This document shows positions 1 to 9,271 of a DNA stretch of 64,000 bases, piece by piece. The stretch is from positions 62,001-126,000 of the forward strand of contig CALAJN010000002.1 in NCBI GenBank assembly GCA_937922675.1, read 5' to 3'. Each line of letters begins with the position of its first letter. The stretch's first letter is position 1. Under the pieces are notes generated by a model. That model searched no databases. It was given only the letters and a program-made list of their open reading frames with translations, and was not told the DNA's origin. The translations under genes and the position numbers were made by a program. The DNA is from an uncultured Granulosicoccaceae bacterium. GTDB taxonomy: Bacteria > Pseudomonadota > Gammaproteobacteria > Granulosicoccales > Granulosicoccaceae.

Positions 1-1176
1 GGAGCAACCGGATCGATCGGCAAGAGCACGCTCGATGTTCTCCGCCGGCACCCGGATCGCTACCGCGTGCATGCGGTTACTGCGAATGCCAATGACACTG
101 CACTCGCTGCGATCTGCAAGGATGTCGAGCCGGATGTCGCGGTTATGGTGGATACGGATGCGGCTGAGCGGTTGCATCGCTCGCTTGCCAGCCTGGGTGT
201 CAGCACACGGGTAGAGCAGGGGGAGGTCGCCCTTGAAGCGGTGGCGCGCGAGGAGAGTGTGGATACGGTCGTTTCTGCCATTGTGGGGGCTGCGGCCTTG
301 CTACCGACCCTCGCTGCGGCAGAATCTGGCAAGCGCATCCTGCTCGCCAACAAGGAAGCGCTGGTCATGAGCGGCGATTTGCTTATGCGGGCTGCGCGTA
401 AGTCGGGTGCGTTGGTGATGCCCGTTGATAGCGAGCACAACGCCATATTTCAGTCTCTGCCAGCGGTTGAAACCGGCGTGTCGACCGAGGGTGTGGAAAA
501 AATAATATTGACAGCCTCCGGTGGACCCTTCCGTGAAACGCCGCTGGAAGCGCTTCGTGTTGCAACCGTACAACAAGCCTTGGCCCACCCGAACTGGTCG
601 ATGGGGCCGAAGATTTCGGTTGATTCTGCCACGCTCATGAACAAGGGTCTGGAGGTTATCGAGGCCTGTCGCCTGTTTGATCTTTCGGCTGATCAGATCG
701 AGGTCATAGTGCACCCCGAGAGCATTATTCATTCGATGGTGCGGTACGTGGATGGGTCTGTTGTCGCGCAGCTGGGGCGGCCTGACATGCGCACACCCAT
801 CGCTCATGCACTCGCCTGGCCGGAGCGTATCGATGCCGGCGTGGCGCCTCTGGATTTCAGCGAGGTATCAGGCTTGCATTTCGAAAAACCCGATCTTCAG
901 CGCTTCCCGGGGCTGCGTCTGGCGTTCGAAGCGCTGGTTGCCGGTGGCACAGCGCCTGCTGTACTCAATGCGGCCAACGAGGTGGCGGTTGATGCCTTTC
1001 TCGCCGGAGATGTCGCATTTTTGCAACTTGCCGAGATTGTTGAGCGGACACTGGTTCACGCGAAAAGCGCCACGCAGCCGGATTTGAGCACTATCATTCA
1101 AGCTGATGCGGAAGCGAGAGCCATCGCAGTCGAACAGCTCGGCCAGCTTGCCTCTCACGGCGGAGCCACAGGCTGA
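1..1176 (+). CDS. dxr: 1-deoxy-D-xylulose 5-phosphate reductoisomerase, 5' partial
   Basis: Second committed step of the MEP isoprenoid pathway: NADPH-dependent isomerisation and reduction of DXP to MEP in the cytosol. The window opens inside the N-terminal Rossmann motif (GATGSIGKSTLDVL), so only about 8-12 residues are missing; 391 residues remain against about 398 in E. coli. Visible family motifs are LLANKEALV, PVDSEHNAIFQ (metal/substrate site), ASGGPF and NPNW-like HPNWSMGPKISVDSATLMNK (positions about 195-214). It precedes rseP and bamA, the usual gammaproteobacterial order. The identification is secure; only the true start lies outside the window. Confidence 0.97.
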   Translation, partial: GATGSIGKSTLDVLRRHPDRYRVHAVTANANDTALAAICKDVEPDVAVMVDTDAAERLHRSLASLGVSTRVEQGEVALEAVAREESVDTVVSAIVGAAALLPTLAAAESGKRILLANKEALVMSGDLLMRAARKSGALVMPVDSEHNAIFQSLPAVETGVSTEGVEKIILTASGGPFRETPLEALRVATVQQALAHPNWSMGPKISVDSATLMNKGLEVIEACRLFDLSADQIEVIVHPESIIHSMVRYVDGSVVAQLGRPDMRTPIAHALAWPERIDAGVAPLDFSEVSGLHFEKPDLQRFPGLRLAFEALVAGGTAPAVLNAANEVAVDAFLAGDVAFLQLAEIVERTLVHAKSATQPDLSTIIQADAEARAIAVEQLGQLASHGGATG

Positions 1177-1242
1177 CAGAGCCGTTCACGGTAGCTCCGC
1201 GACCTCCCAGTAACCGTCCAGCACTCGTATTCGCCACAACGC

Positions 1243-2613
1243 ATGTTCAGCAATGTCGCCACCAGCGCGCTGGCTTTTGTCGTGGCTCTCGGCCTGCTCG
1301 TGGCTATTCACGAGTTCGGGCACTTCTGGGTCGCGCGACGTGTGGGCATCAAGGTGCTGCGTTTTTCGGTCGGATTTGGCAAGGCGCTGGTCTCACGTCG
1401 TGGGCGTATCGACAACACCGAGTTTGTGCTCGCCGCGATCCCACTCGGCGGCTACGTGAAGATGCTCGACGAACGGGAGGCCCCCGTTGCCCCCGGTGAG
1501 CGTGATCGCGCCTTCAACAGACAGCCTTTGTGGGCACGCTCGGCGGTTGTGATCGCGGGCCCGCTCGCGAACTTTATCCTCGCCGCACTGGTGTGGTGGA
1601 TCGTCAATCTGATTGGCATCCAGGGCCTTGCCCCGCTGGTCGGTGAGCCCGCCCCGGGCACGGCCGCTGCAGCAGCCGGTTTTGAGCACGAGGATCGCAT
1701 CCTGGCAGTGTCGGGGGAGACAACCGAGACCTGGCAGGAAGCTCGTCTGGCGTTGTTGCAAGCGGCTCTCAACGGCGACAGCAGCGTGACTTTGGACATC
1801 CGTACCGCTACCGGTGAGCAGATCCAGCGGACCCTGGAGATGTCATCCGAGGCCGTGCTTGAATCCGGCGGTGATGCCGTGGAGACCCTGGGCTTTGGCA
1901 CGTGGTGGCCGCGTGTTGAACCGCGGGCCGGTGAGGTCATCAGTGGCAGCGCCGCCGAGCGTGGTGGTCTGCGGAGCGGGGATCTGGTTGTGGCAGTGGA
2001 CGGGGATCCGGTCTCCGAGTGGCGTGAGTTGGTCCTCATGGTCCAGGCGAGCCCGAATCAGGCGCTGAGTCTGGAGGTTCTGCGCAACAACGAGCCCGTG
2101 CAATTGACCGTGACGCCGGCAGCAGTCGAGGTCGGCGAAACTCTGATAGGGCGAATCGGTGTTCGCGAGACCGCAGCAGAGGGTGTGTTTGACAAGGCGC
2201 GCGTGACCGTCAAGTTGCCACTCGGTGAGGCGCTGGTCGCCGCTTTGGTACAGACATGGGACATGTCGGTGCTGACGCTCAGAATGCTCGGCAAGCTGGT
2301 GGTCGGCCAGGCGTCTCTTGACAACATCTCGGGCCCGATCAGCATCGCGCAATACGCCGGTCAGTCAGCGAGCGTGGGCCCGTCGCACTACCTGAACTTC
2401 ATTGCCTTGATCAGTATCAGCCTTGCTGTGCTCAACCTTCTGCCCATACCGATGCTCGACGGCGGGCACCTTTTGTATTTTCTGATTGAGGCGGTACGCG
2501 GCAAGCCGTTGTCCGAGAGGGTTCAGATGATGGGTCAGCAGGTGGGTATCGTGATGCTTGGTGGCTTGATGCTGCTCGCTTTCTACAACGACATCTGGCG
2601 ATTGATTGGATGA
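1243..2613 (+). CDS. rseP: RseP-type site-2 intramembrane zinc metalloprotease
   Basis: Inner-membrane site-2 protease that in E. coli cleaves the anti-sigma factor RseA to release the envelope-stress sigma factor. The 456 residues match the family. The zinc motif HEFGH is at residues 23-27 inside the first membrane segment, and the third zinc ligand lies in the LDGG motif at 405-408 ([12 protein letters not shown]). Two PDZ-like segments lie between them (about 125-215 and 220-300), and the last membrane helix follows LDGG. The stop overlaps the bamA start by 4 bases (ATGA), indicating translational coupling. No rseA or rpoE is visible in this window. Confidence 0.96.
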   Translation: MFSNVATSALAFVVALGLLVAIHEFGHFWVARRVGIKVLRFSVGFGKALVSRRGRIDNTEFVLAAIPLGGYVKMLDEREAPVAPGERDRAFNRQPLWARSAVVIAGPLANFILAALVWWIVNLIGIQGLAPLVGEPAPGTAAAAAGFEHEDRILAVSGETTETWQEARLALLQAALNGDSSVTLDIRTATGEQIQRTLEMSSEAVLESGGDAVETLGFGTWWPRVEPRAGEVISGSAAERGGLRSGDLVVAVDGDPVSEWRELVLMVQASPNQALSLEVLRNNEPVQLTVTPAAVEVGETLIGRIGVRETAAEGVFDKARVTVKLPLGEALVAALVQTWDMSVLTLRMLGKLVVGQASLDNISGPISIAQYAGQSASVGPSHYLNFIALISISLAVLNLLPIPMLDGGHLLYFLIEAVRGKPLSERVQMMGQQVGIVMLGGLMLLAFYNDIWRLIG

Positions 2614-5003
2614 TGTACGTCGCCCTGAACACGCACCTTTCTCAAACTGAGCAGGCGATGTGCTCTTCGCCAGAGCGGTTGCACCGGGTGTGGTACGCGG
2701 GGTTGCTGGCCTGCGCGCTCTGGATCGTGGGTATGACCAGCGCCTCGGCACAGTCGCTGCAACTTGGCAGTGGTACCGCTTCCTCGTTCACCATTGCCGA
2801 TATCGTGGTGGAGGGCAATGAGCGCATTGATCTCGGTACGGTGTTGACCTACCTGCCGGTGCGCACCCGTGATCGTTTTGATCCAGCGGCTGACGGGCCG
2901 CGTGTGGTGCGCGATCTCTTTGCCACAGGCCTGTTTGACGATGTAGTCTTGAAGCGTCGCGGCGCCAATACCCTGGTTGTGGAGCTGGTCGAACGTCCAG
3001 CCATCGGCAGTATCGATATCGAGGGCAACGACAAGATCCCGACCGAGGAGCTTGAACGCACCCTGCGGCAGTCCGATATTGCGCCAGGAAGGGTGTTCAA
3101 CCGTGCCATCCTGGAATCGATCGAACGTGAGCTGCGGCGCGTGTATTTCAGTGCGGGCAACTACGGTAGCCGCATTGAGATCGAGGTAGAGCCGCTTGAG
3201 CGCAATCGGGTGGCGGTAGACATCGATATCAGCGAGGGCTCGATTGCGCGCATCGAGCACATCAATATCGTTGGCAATGAGGCCTTCGATGAGGACACGT
3301 TGCTGGATCTGTTGCAGTCGCGCGACAACCCCTGGAATCCTTTCAGCTCGGCTGATGAATACTCGCAGGTAAAGCTCGCCGCCGATATCGAGACACTGCG
3401 CTCTTTCTATCAGGACCGGGGATACATTCGGTTCGACATCGAATCCACACAGGTGTCCATCTCCGAGGAGCTTGACGACATCTTCATTGTGATCAATGTG
3501 CGTGAGGGTGAGCGCTACACGGTCGATCAGATTGATGTAAGCGGGGATGTGAACATTGCTCGTGAGGAGCTCATGAGTCTGGTAGACGTGGAGCCCAACA
3601 CCTTTTTTGCACGCAAGGACATCGTGCGCAGCAATGGACTGATCACCAGCCGGCTGGGGCAGGATGGCTACGCTTTCGCCGAGGTAGACGTCATTCCGGA
3701 TATCGATGATGAATCGAGGACCGTGTCGCTGGATTTTCGGGTACGCCCGGGCAACCGGGTGTATGTCCGGCGGATCACTTTCAATGGTCAGTACAAGACA
3801 CGCGATGAGGTGTTGCGACGCGAGATGCGTCAGCTCGAGGGCAGTCGCTTTAGTCCACAGCTGGTCGAGCGCTCGCGTATCCGTCTGCAGAGGCTTGCGT
3901 TCATGCAAAGCGTCAGTATTGCCACGCCGCGCGTGCCCGGTAGTGACGATCAGGTGGATCTGGAAGTCACCGTTCAGGAAGGGCCTTCCGGTTCATTCAG
4001 CGCCGGCATCGGCTACGGCTCGGAGGGCACGGTGTCCGGCAATCTGGCCTTCAGCCAGGAGAATCTGTTCGGAACCGGCGAGAGCATGCAGTTCTCGTTC
4101 GACACCTCGAGTGTGACGCGCCAATTGTCACTGCGTCTGCGCGATCCTTACTTCACTGAGGATGGCATCAGCCGCACCGTCAGCGGTTTTATCCGCGAGA
4201 CCGATACCGGCCGAACCGAATCGCAGAGTCGATTCCTGGCCAGTACCCGTGGTGCAGATATCAGCTTTGGTGTTCCCCTGTCCGAGTTTTCGACTTTCCG
4301 GATTGGTCTGGGATACGAGCGAACCGAAATAGGGCGCACCGAGGGTACACCGGATGACATCATTGGTTTTCTCGATGAAAGAGGCGACACCTATGATGTG
4401 TTTGACCTGAATCTGGGCTTTACCTACGACACCCGTAACCGCACAGTCTTCGCCACCAGCGGAGCGATCAACCAGTTCACTCTCGAAGCGGTCATTCCGG
4501 GCTCTGACCTGACGTACTACAAGGCCGGTTATCGTTTTGAGTACTTTAGGCCCATCACTGAGCGGTACACCTTTTCGAGCACGATACGCGTCGATGGGGG
4601 CTCAGGATATGGGGATCTGGGCAGTTTGCCGTTCTTCAAGCGCTACTTTGCCGGGGGTGTTCGTACCTTGCGGGGTTACGAGACCGGGTCGCTGGGCCCG
4701 AGGGATTCAAACGACAATTCATCCGGCGGTGATTTTCGCACGCTCGGAACCCTGGAGATGATCTTCCCGCCACCCTTTGTCGAGGAGCCAGGAGCCACCC
4801 GGTTCAGCCTTTTCACCGATTTCGGTAATGTTTTTGACGATGTCGGCGACTTTGACACTGATGAATTTCGAGGCTCTTACGGGATCGCCTTCGTTTGGCT
4901 ATCTCCCGTCGGACCATTGACATTTAGTCTTGCTGAGCCCTATAACAACGACAGCGAGGACGAAATCCAGCGTTTTCAGTTCACGATCGGCTCGATCTTC
5001 TGA
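2610..5003 (+). CDS. bamA: Outer membrane protein assembly factor BamA
   Basis: Omp85-family core of the BAM complex that inserts beta-barrel proteins into the outer membrane. The 797-residue product has an N-terminal signal peptide (hydrophobic stretch about residues 30-45, ending SASAQS), five POTRA repeats (about 50-450) and a C-terminal barrel ending in phenylalanine (FTIGSIF), the usual outer-membrane signature. The barrel contains the conserved [10 protein letters not shown] segment (VRGF-like loop). The annotated ATG overlaps the rseP stop; an in-frame ATG at 2658 would give a shorter, more typical signal peptide and remains an alternative. The next gene encodes Skp, the periplasmic chaperone that delivers substrates to this complex. 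Confidence 0.96.
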   Translation: MMYVALNTHLSQTEQAMCSSPERLHRVWYAGLLACALWIVGMTSASAQSLQLGSGTASSFTIADIVVEGNERIDLGTVLTYLPVRTRDRFDPAADGPRVVRDLFATGLFDDVVLKRRGANTLVVELVERPAIGSIDIEGNDKIPTEELERTLRQSDIAPGRVFNRAILESIERELRRVYFSAGNYGSRIEIEVEPLERNRVAVDIDISEGSIARIEHINIVGNEAFDEDTLLDLLQSRDNPWNPFSSADEYSQVKLAADIETLRSFYQDRGYIRFDIESTQVSISEELDDIFIVINVREGERYTVDQIDVSGDVNIAREELMSLVDVEPNTFFARKDIVRSNGLITSRLGQDGYAFAEVDVIPDIDDESRTVSLDFRVRPGNRVYVRRITFNGQYKTRDEVLRREMRQLEGSRFSPQLVERSRIRLQRLAFMQSVSIATPRVPGSDDQVDLEVTVQEGPSGSFSAGIGYGSEGTVSGNLAFSQENLFGTGESMQFSFDTSSVTRQLSLRLRDPYFTEDGISRTVSGFIRETDTGRTESQSRFLASTRGADISFGVPLSEFSTFRIGLGYERTEIGRTEGTPDDIIGFLDERGDTYDVFDLNLGFTYDTRNRTVFATSGAINQFTLEAVIPGSDLTYYKAGYRFEYFRPITERYTFSSTIRVDGGSGYGDLGSLPFFKRYFAGGVRTLRGYETGSLGPRDSNDNSSGGDFRTLGTLEMIFPPPFVEEPGATRFSLFTDFGNVFDDVGDFDTDEFRGSYGIAFVWLSPVGPLTFSLAEPYNNDSEDEIQRFQFTIGSIF

Positions 5004-5055
5004 CGTCCTTTCACGCGATGGTATCTCTCAGGTGACACGACCCGAAACTGACTCC

Positions 5056-5649
5056 ATGTACGTTGGTTCAATCCTGGCGGCCTCAATACCGCATCGAGTG
5101 TGGTGCAAGGTCGTGTCTTTTGCTCGTCTGCCGAGGCTGTGTGCTGCCGGTCTTGTTGTAATCGGCCTGGCGGCTGTCGGGCATGCGGTGGCCGACGGCG
5201 CTGGAGCGTCGCGTATCGGATTTGTCGATATTCCCTACCTGATCGATCGAGCGCCCCAGGCGCTTGAGGCCGAGCAACGCCTGGAGTCCGAGTTTGCCCC
5301 CCGCCAGGCCGAGCTCGAACGTCAGCGAGCCGAACTCGCTGAGATGGCATCGCGATTGGTGAATGGAGGCCTGAGTCTTGATGAAGACGAGCGCAGGCGG
5401 CTTGACCGCGAAACGCGAGGTCTTGAGCGCAGGATAAAGCGCAATGAGCAGGATTTCAGGGAAGAGCTCAACATCCGGAAGAACGATGAGTTCAAGAATG
5501 TGCGGATACTGGTACTTGAGGCGATCGCAAGTTTTGGCAAGGAGCATGACTACGATCTGATCGTCAGCGACGGTGTGCTCTATGCCAACAACCGTGTCGA
5601 TGTTACCGAGCGTATCCTCGAATACCTCGCACACGATCTCGCCAATTGA
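5056..5649 (+). CDS. skp: OmpH/Skp-family periplasmic chaperone
   Basis: Holdase chaperone that carries unfolded outer-membrane proteins across the periplasm. The mature part begins with the family-typical strand SRIGFVDIPYLI and is followed by a long charged coiled-coil helix (about residues 75-150, many E, R and Q) and a C-terminal strand segment (YDLIVSDGVLYANNRVDVT), as in Skp. A hydrophobic signal sequence precedes it (LCAAGLVVIGLAAVGHAVA). The reading frame is open further upstream into bamA; the ATG at 5056 is the first after the bamA stop, with GTG codons at 5032 and 5098 as alternatives. Position between bamA and lpxD is the conserved one. Confidence 0.9.
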   Translation: MYVGSILAASIPHRVWCKVVSFARLPRLCAAGLVVIGLAAVGHAVADGAGASRIGFVDIPYLIDRAPQALEAEQRLESEFAPRQAELERQRAELAEMASRLVNGGLSLDEDERRRLDRETRGLERRIKRNEQDFREELNIRKNDEFKNVRILVLEAIASFGKEHDYDLIVSDGVLYANNRVDVTERILEYLAHDLAN

Positions 5650-5666
5650 TGCAGGCTTGTACGTGA

Positions 5667-6686
5667 ATGAAGGCTAGCGAGCTGGCCGATGCTCTGGGGT
5701 TGCCGTTGGTGGGCGATCCCGGTCGCGAGATCGCGACCCTTGCCCCCTTGGAGCGGGCTGGGCCGGACGAGTTGAGCTTCGTGGTCGGCGCGCGTTTGAG
5801 GGCTGCGATGTGTGCGTCCCGGGCCGGCGTTCTCATTGTTCCGGAAGCTCTCGCGGCGGACTGTCCGGTAGATCATCTGATATCCCCGGCACCCTATGCG
5901 AGTTACGCGCAAGCCTCGTGGCTGTTGACCCCTGAATTGCGTCCTGCGCCCGGTATTCACGCCAGCGCTCACATTGACCCCACGGCAACGCTCGGCAAAG
6001 ACGTCTCTGTAGGCGCCTTCACCAGCGTGGGTGCTGGAGCCCGTGTCGGTGATGGCGTCATTCTGGGTGACGGTTGTCGGATTGCCGCAGGGGTAGAGAT
6101 CGGTGCCGGCACGCGTCTGTTTGATAACGTCTGTCTGAGCTACCGCGTCACCCTCGGTGAGCACTGTCGGGTACAGAGCGGTGCGGTGATCGGCGGTGAA
6201 GGGTTTGGCTATGCGCCAACCGCAGAGGGCTGGAGTGCCATTCATCAAACAGGCGGTGTGCGCATCGAGAACCGGGTGCACATCGGTGTGAACACCACGA
6301 TTGACGCTGGTGCCATTGATGCAACTGTGATCGAGGACGGTGTCATCATCGACAATCTCATTCAAGTGGGGCACAACGTATTCATTGGTCAGAATACGGC
6401 CATTGCTGCCTGTGCAGCGATTGGCGGGAGCGCGCGTATCGGGCGCAATTGTCTGATCGGCGGCGCCACTGCTATCAATGGTCATATCGAGATTGCCGAT
6501 GGCGTGACTGTCACCGGTACCTCGTTCGTGTCACGCTCCATCGACACACCCGGCAGCTATGGATCAGCGGTACCCTTGCAAGCTGCCAGGGAATGGCGCA
6601 GAACCTTCGCGGCACTGTCGCGGCTTGACGAGCTGCTCAAGCGCGTGCGTCGACTGGAGAAGGCAACATCAAAACTGGAGAGCTGA
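5667..6686 (+). CDS. lpxD: UDP-3-O-(3-hydroxyacyl)glucosamine N-acyltransferase
   Basis: Third step of lipid A synthesis: transfer of a 3-hydroxyacyl chain from acyl-ACP to the 2-amino group of UDP-3-O-acylglucosamine. The 339 residues comprise an N-terminal uridine-binding domain (about 1-95) and a left-handed beta helix of hexapeptide repeats (about 100-300), with the predicted catalytic histidine in QVGHN at residue 236 (E. coli His239). A charged C-terminal helix ends the protein (RRLEKATSK). The stop codon directly abuts the fabZ TTG start. Confidence 0.96.
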   Translation: MKASELADALGLPLVGDPGREIATLAPLERAGPDELSFVVGARLRAAMCASRAGVLIVPEALAADCPVDHLISPAPYASYAQASWLLTPELRPAPGIHASAHIDPTATLGKDVSVGAFTSVGAGARVGDGVILGDGCRIAAGVEIGAGTRLFDNVCLSYRVTLGEHCRVQSGAVIGGEGFGYAPTAEGWSAIHQTGGVRIENRVHIGVNTTIDAGAIDATVIEDGVIIDNLIQVGHNVFIGQNTAIAACAAIGGSARIGRNCLIGGATAINGHIEIADGVTVTGTSFVSRSIDTPGSYGSAVPLQAAREWRRTFAALSRLDELLKRVRRLEKATSKLES

Positions 6687-7142
6687 TTGGACACCGTGGA
6701 TGATATTTCCGAGATCCTGAAATACCTTCCTCATCGCTATCCGTTCTTGATGGTGGACAGAGTTACAGCGTTTGAGCCAAACCAGTCGCTGAAGGCATTC
6801 AAGAACGTGACCTACAACGAGCCCATATTTACTGGTCATTTCCCGCAGTCCCCCGTGTTTCCAGGCGTCCTCATTCTCGAAGCACTAGCGCAGGCCTCGG
6901 CGCTGCTCGCGTTCAAGAGCATGGGGGGATACCCTACCGAGCGCACCTTGTATCTGCTGGCAGGTATCGACAAGGCGCGCTTTCGGCGCCAGGTCGTACC
7001 CGGTGATCGTCTGAGCTTTGACGTGTCTGTGATACGCGAAAAGCGCGGCATCTGGAAATTTGATGCGCGCGCCAGTGTGGACGATGCTCTTGCGTGTACT
7101 GCGGAGGTGATGGTCGCTCGCAATGAGCTGGAGGAAGAATGA
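6687..7142 (+). CDS. fabZ: 3-hydroxyacyl-[acyl-carrier-protein] dehydratase FabZ
   Basis: Hot-dog fold dehydratase of fatty acid elongation, acting on 3-hydroxyacyl-ACP. The 151-residue product has the family motif [20 protein letters not shown] with catalytic His51 and Glu65, and the substrate motif [12 protein letters not shown] near the N-terminus. The start is TTG at 6687, immediately after the lpxD TGA, which places the conserved residues at the usual distance (E. coli His54 and Glu68). The last codons overlap the lpxA start (ATGA). Sharing an operon with lpxD and lpxA fits competition for the same 3-hydroxyacyl-ACP pool. Confidence 0.96.
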   Translation: MDTVDDISEILKYLPHRYPFLMVDRVTAFEPNQSLKAFKNVTYNEPIFTGHFPQSPVFPGVLILEALAQASALLAFKSMGGYPTERTLYLLAGIDKARFRRQVVPGDRLSFDVSVIREKRGIWKFDARASVDDALACTAEVMVARNELEEE

Positions 7143-7909
7143 TCCATCCCACCGCGATTATCGATCCAAGCGCTGATGTCAGCGACGGCGCCAGGATCGG
7201 CCCCTATGCGGTTATTGGGCCTGAGGTCAGCATCGGGCGTGGTACCGATATTGGCCCGCATGTTGTCATCAAGGGCCCGACCCGTATCGGTGAGGACAAC
7301 AGGATTTATCAGTTTGCCTCGATCGGTGAAGATCCGCAGGATCTCAAATACGACGGTGAGCGCACCGAGCTGGTCATCGGTAACCGCAACCGCGTCCGCG
7401 AGTACGCGACAATCAACCGCGGCACCGAAGGCGGGGGGGGTGTTACGCGTGTTGGCGATGACAACCTGTTCATGGCCTACATACACATCGCACATGATTG
7501 CGTGGTTGGTAGTAACACGGTATTCGCCAATGGTGCCTCACTGGCAGGCCACGTCAAAGTCGGTGACTACGCGATCCTGGCAGGCTTTGCCTGTGTGCAT
7601 CAGTTCTGCGAAGTCGGAGAGCATGCTTTTCTTGGCCTGAATGCTGTGGCCAATCGGGATGTTGTTCCGTACACCCTTGCGGTCGGTAGCTACGCCGAGG
7701 CCAAGGGCATCAACAAGACGGGTCTCAGGCGGCGTGGATTTGATGACTTGACGATTGCCGCCTTGCATCGCGCCTATATGACACTGTTGCGCCAGCACGG
7801 CAAGCGGGATCAAGCGATTGCAGCACTTCAGACCGTGGCAAAGGGACACAAGGAAGTGCGTCGCTTTATCGACTTCATCGAGGGAAGCGAGCGCGGCGTT
7901 GTGCGCTAG
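7139..7909 (+). CDS. lpxA: UDP-N-acetylglucosamine O-acyltransferase LpxA
   Basis: First step of lipid A synthesis: O-acylation of UDP-GlcNAc from 3-hydroxyacyl-ACP. The 256 residues form a left-handed beta helix of hexapeptide repeats, with the catalytic-histidine segment AYIHIAHDC at about 113-121 (His119 matches E. coli His125) and the motif [14 protein letters not shown] helical C-terminus follows (about 190-256). The start overlaps the fabZ stop by 4 bases. Its stop codon overlaps, tail to tail, the stop of the inverted lpxB, and the sequence there is duplicated (see the 7901-7930 repeat). Confidence 0.96.
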   Translation: MIHPTAIIDPSADVSDGARIGPYAVIGPEVSIGRGTDIGPHVVIKGPTRIGEDNRIYQFASIGEDPQDLKYDGERTELVIGNRNRVREYATINRGTEGGGGVTRVGDDNLFMAYIHIAHDCVVGSNTVFANGASLAGHVKVGDYAILAGFACVHQFCEVGEHAFLGLNAVANRDVVPYTLAVGSYAEAKGINKTGLRRRGFDDLTIAALHRAYMTLLRQHGKRDQAIAALQTVAKGHKEVRRFIDFIEGSERGVVR

Positions 7910-7930
7910 TGACCTGGTGCGCTAGTGACC
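7901..7930. repeat. 14-bp direct repeat, period 16, spanning the lpxA and lpxB stop codons
   Basis: GTGCGCTAGTGACC occurs at 7901-7914 and again, identical, at 7917-7930. The first copy contains the lpxA stop (7907-7909) and, on the other strand, the lpxB stop (7906-7908). The second copy lies within the last codons of lpxB. A short tandem duplication at this spot could be a scar of the event that inverted lpxB, or simple slippage; the sequence does not distinguish the two. Confidence 0.85.
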
Positions 7931-9144
7931 GCGTCGGGCGCGCTCAGCTCTTGCATGATCTGCGCGACAGCGTCTGAGGCATCCTTGTCGCCCAGTAGCT
8001 CCTGAATCTTTTTGAGTTCCGCGCGCATTGCATCACGCGCATCCGAACTCTCCAGTAACTGCAGCACCGCATTGGCGAGCGCGTCCGCTGTGGCCTTCTC
8101 CTGAATATACTCGGGCACAATGCCGCGACCAGCGATGATATTGACAAGGGCCAAGTGGGGGATCTTGATCAGTCGTCGCATCAAGGCTGCGTTTGTAGCG
8201 GACACCTTGTAAACAACCACCATTGGCGTGCCGACCAAGCCTGTCTCCAGAGTTGCAGTACCGGAGGCTACCAGTACCACATCGGCTGCTCGCATCACGG
8301 TGGTCGAGGCGACCAGATCAGGCTCCAGCACCTGGATGCTGGCCGCATCCGCACCGGCCTCGTGTGCGGCTTGTTGCTCCTGAGCCAACAGTGTCCGGAT
8401 CGCGTCTGCATCAATTGAGGAAGCACGTGGCAACACGAAACGGCAGGCCGGGCGTGCGGCCGCGATGCCCCGCACGGATTCGAGCATCACGGGCAACAGG
8501 CGTTTGATTTCTCCAGGGCGGCTGCCTGGCAGCAGTGCGAGAACCTCGTTGTGTTCAGGTAGTCCGATCAGAGCGCGTGCGGCAGAGACGCTCTGAGTGG
8601 TGTCAATCGTGCGGACCATTGGATGACCGACACAGGTGGTGGGGACGCCTGCGTTTTGCCAGATGGGCACCTCAAAGGGAAACAGCACTGCCATGTGCGA
8701 TACCCGGCTCGCAATGCGCGGGATACGTCCAGCTCGCCATGCCCAGACCTGTGGCGCAACATACATCAGCACCGGGATATCGAGTTCTTGAGCGGTCTCT
8801 GCCAGTTTCAAGTTGAAGTCGGGGTAGTCCGCGATCAAAAGCAGTGCGGGTCTTCTGGTGCGCATCTCGTCGCGTAGCTGCGCCAGCCGTTTGAGAAATC
8901 GCGGGTAGTTCAGCAACACATCAACGAACCCGATCACCGACAGATCGCGGTTGTCGACGATGAGCTCGCAGCCGGCAGATTCCAGCGTCGCGCCGCCCAT
9001 ACCAAAGGCATCGACACTCTCACCCGTCTCGCCATTCGCTGCCAGGCGCGTACGCAGTGCAATCAAGGCATGCGCTGCATGGGCATCACCGGAGGCCTCC
9101 CCGGCGGAGATCATGATCTGTCTTGTGGGTCGATTGATAATCAA
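7906..9144 (-). CDS. lpxB: Lipid-A-disaccharide synthase
   Basis: GT19 glycosyltransferase condensing UDP-diacylglucosamine with lipid X to form the lipid A disaccharide at the inner membrane surface. Family motifs are visible: ISAGEASGDAHAA at the N-terminus, IADYPDFNLKLA, YVAPQVWAWRAGR, FPFEVPIWQNAG, LLPGSRPGEIKRLLPV and ASGTATLETGL. The frame is open about 40 residues further upstream; the TTG at 9144 puts the first motif at the family-typical distance, and the ATG at 9114 is an alternative. Unusually, the gene is convergent with lpxA rather than following it in the operon, and the stop codons overlap by 3 bases. Confidence 0.94.
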   Translation of the reverse strand: MIINRPTRQIMISAGEASGDAHAAHALIALRTRLAANGETGESVDAFGMGGATLESAGCELIVDNRDLSVIGFVDVLLNYPRFLKRLAQLRDEMRTRRPALLLIADYPDFNLKLAETAQELDIPVLMYVAPQVWAWRAGRIPRIASRVSHMAVLFPFEVPIWQNAGVPTTCVGHPMVRTIDTTQSVSAARALIGLPEHNEVLALLPGSRPGEIKRLLPVMLESVRGIAAARPACRFVLPRASSIDADAIRTLLAQEQQAAHEAGADAASIQVLEPDLVASTTVMRAADVVLVASGTATLETGLVGTPMVVVYKVSATNAALMRRLIKIPHLALVNIIAGRGIVPEYIQEKATADALANAVLQLLESSDARDAMRAELKKIQELLGDKDASDAVAQIMQELSAPDAVTSAPGH

Positions 9145-9219
9145 GGTGGCGCTCAGCGAATACAGGTATGCCTCGAAGTTCAGCGTGAGGATAACGCACG
9201 TAGGCTGAACCGAAAGCGA

Positions 9220-9245
9220 GTCTGCAAGCCGAGTGGCTTGCAGAC
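9220..9245 (-). terminator. Hairpin between the astacin-like gene and lpxB
   Basis: Perfect 11-bp stem (9220-9230 paired with 9235-9245) around a 4-base loop, located just after the stop codon of the minus-strand metalloprotease gene and before lpxB. There is no real T-run after it on the minus strand, so it may be a weak terminator or an RNA-stabilising stem. Confidence 0.6.
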
Positions 9246-9271
9246 CCGCAGCCTGTGGCAATCAGCGCGAG

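Noticed and set aside
2583-3908. 441-codon open frame antisense to bamA
   Set aside because: High-GC shadow of a clear gene; no family motif, no ribosome site, His/Arg-rich low-likelihood composition.
5580-6485. 301-codon open frame antisense to lpxD
   Set aside because: Mirror of the hexapeptide repeat gene; composition not protein-like.
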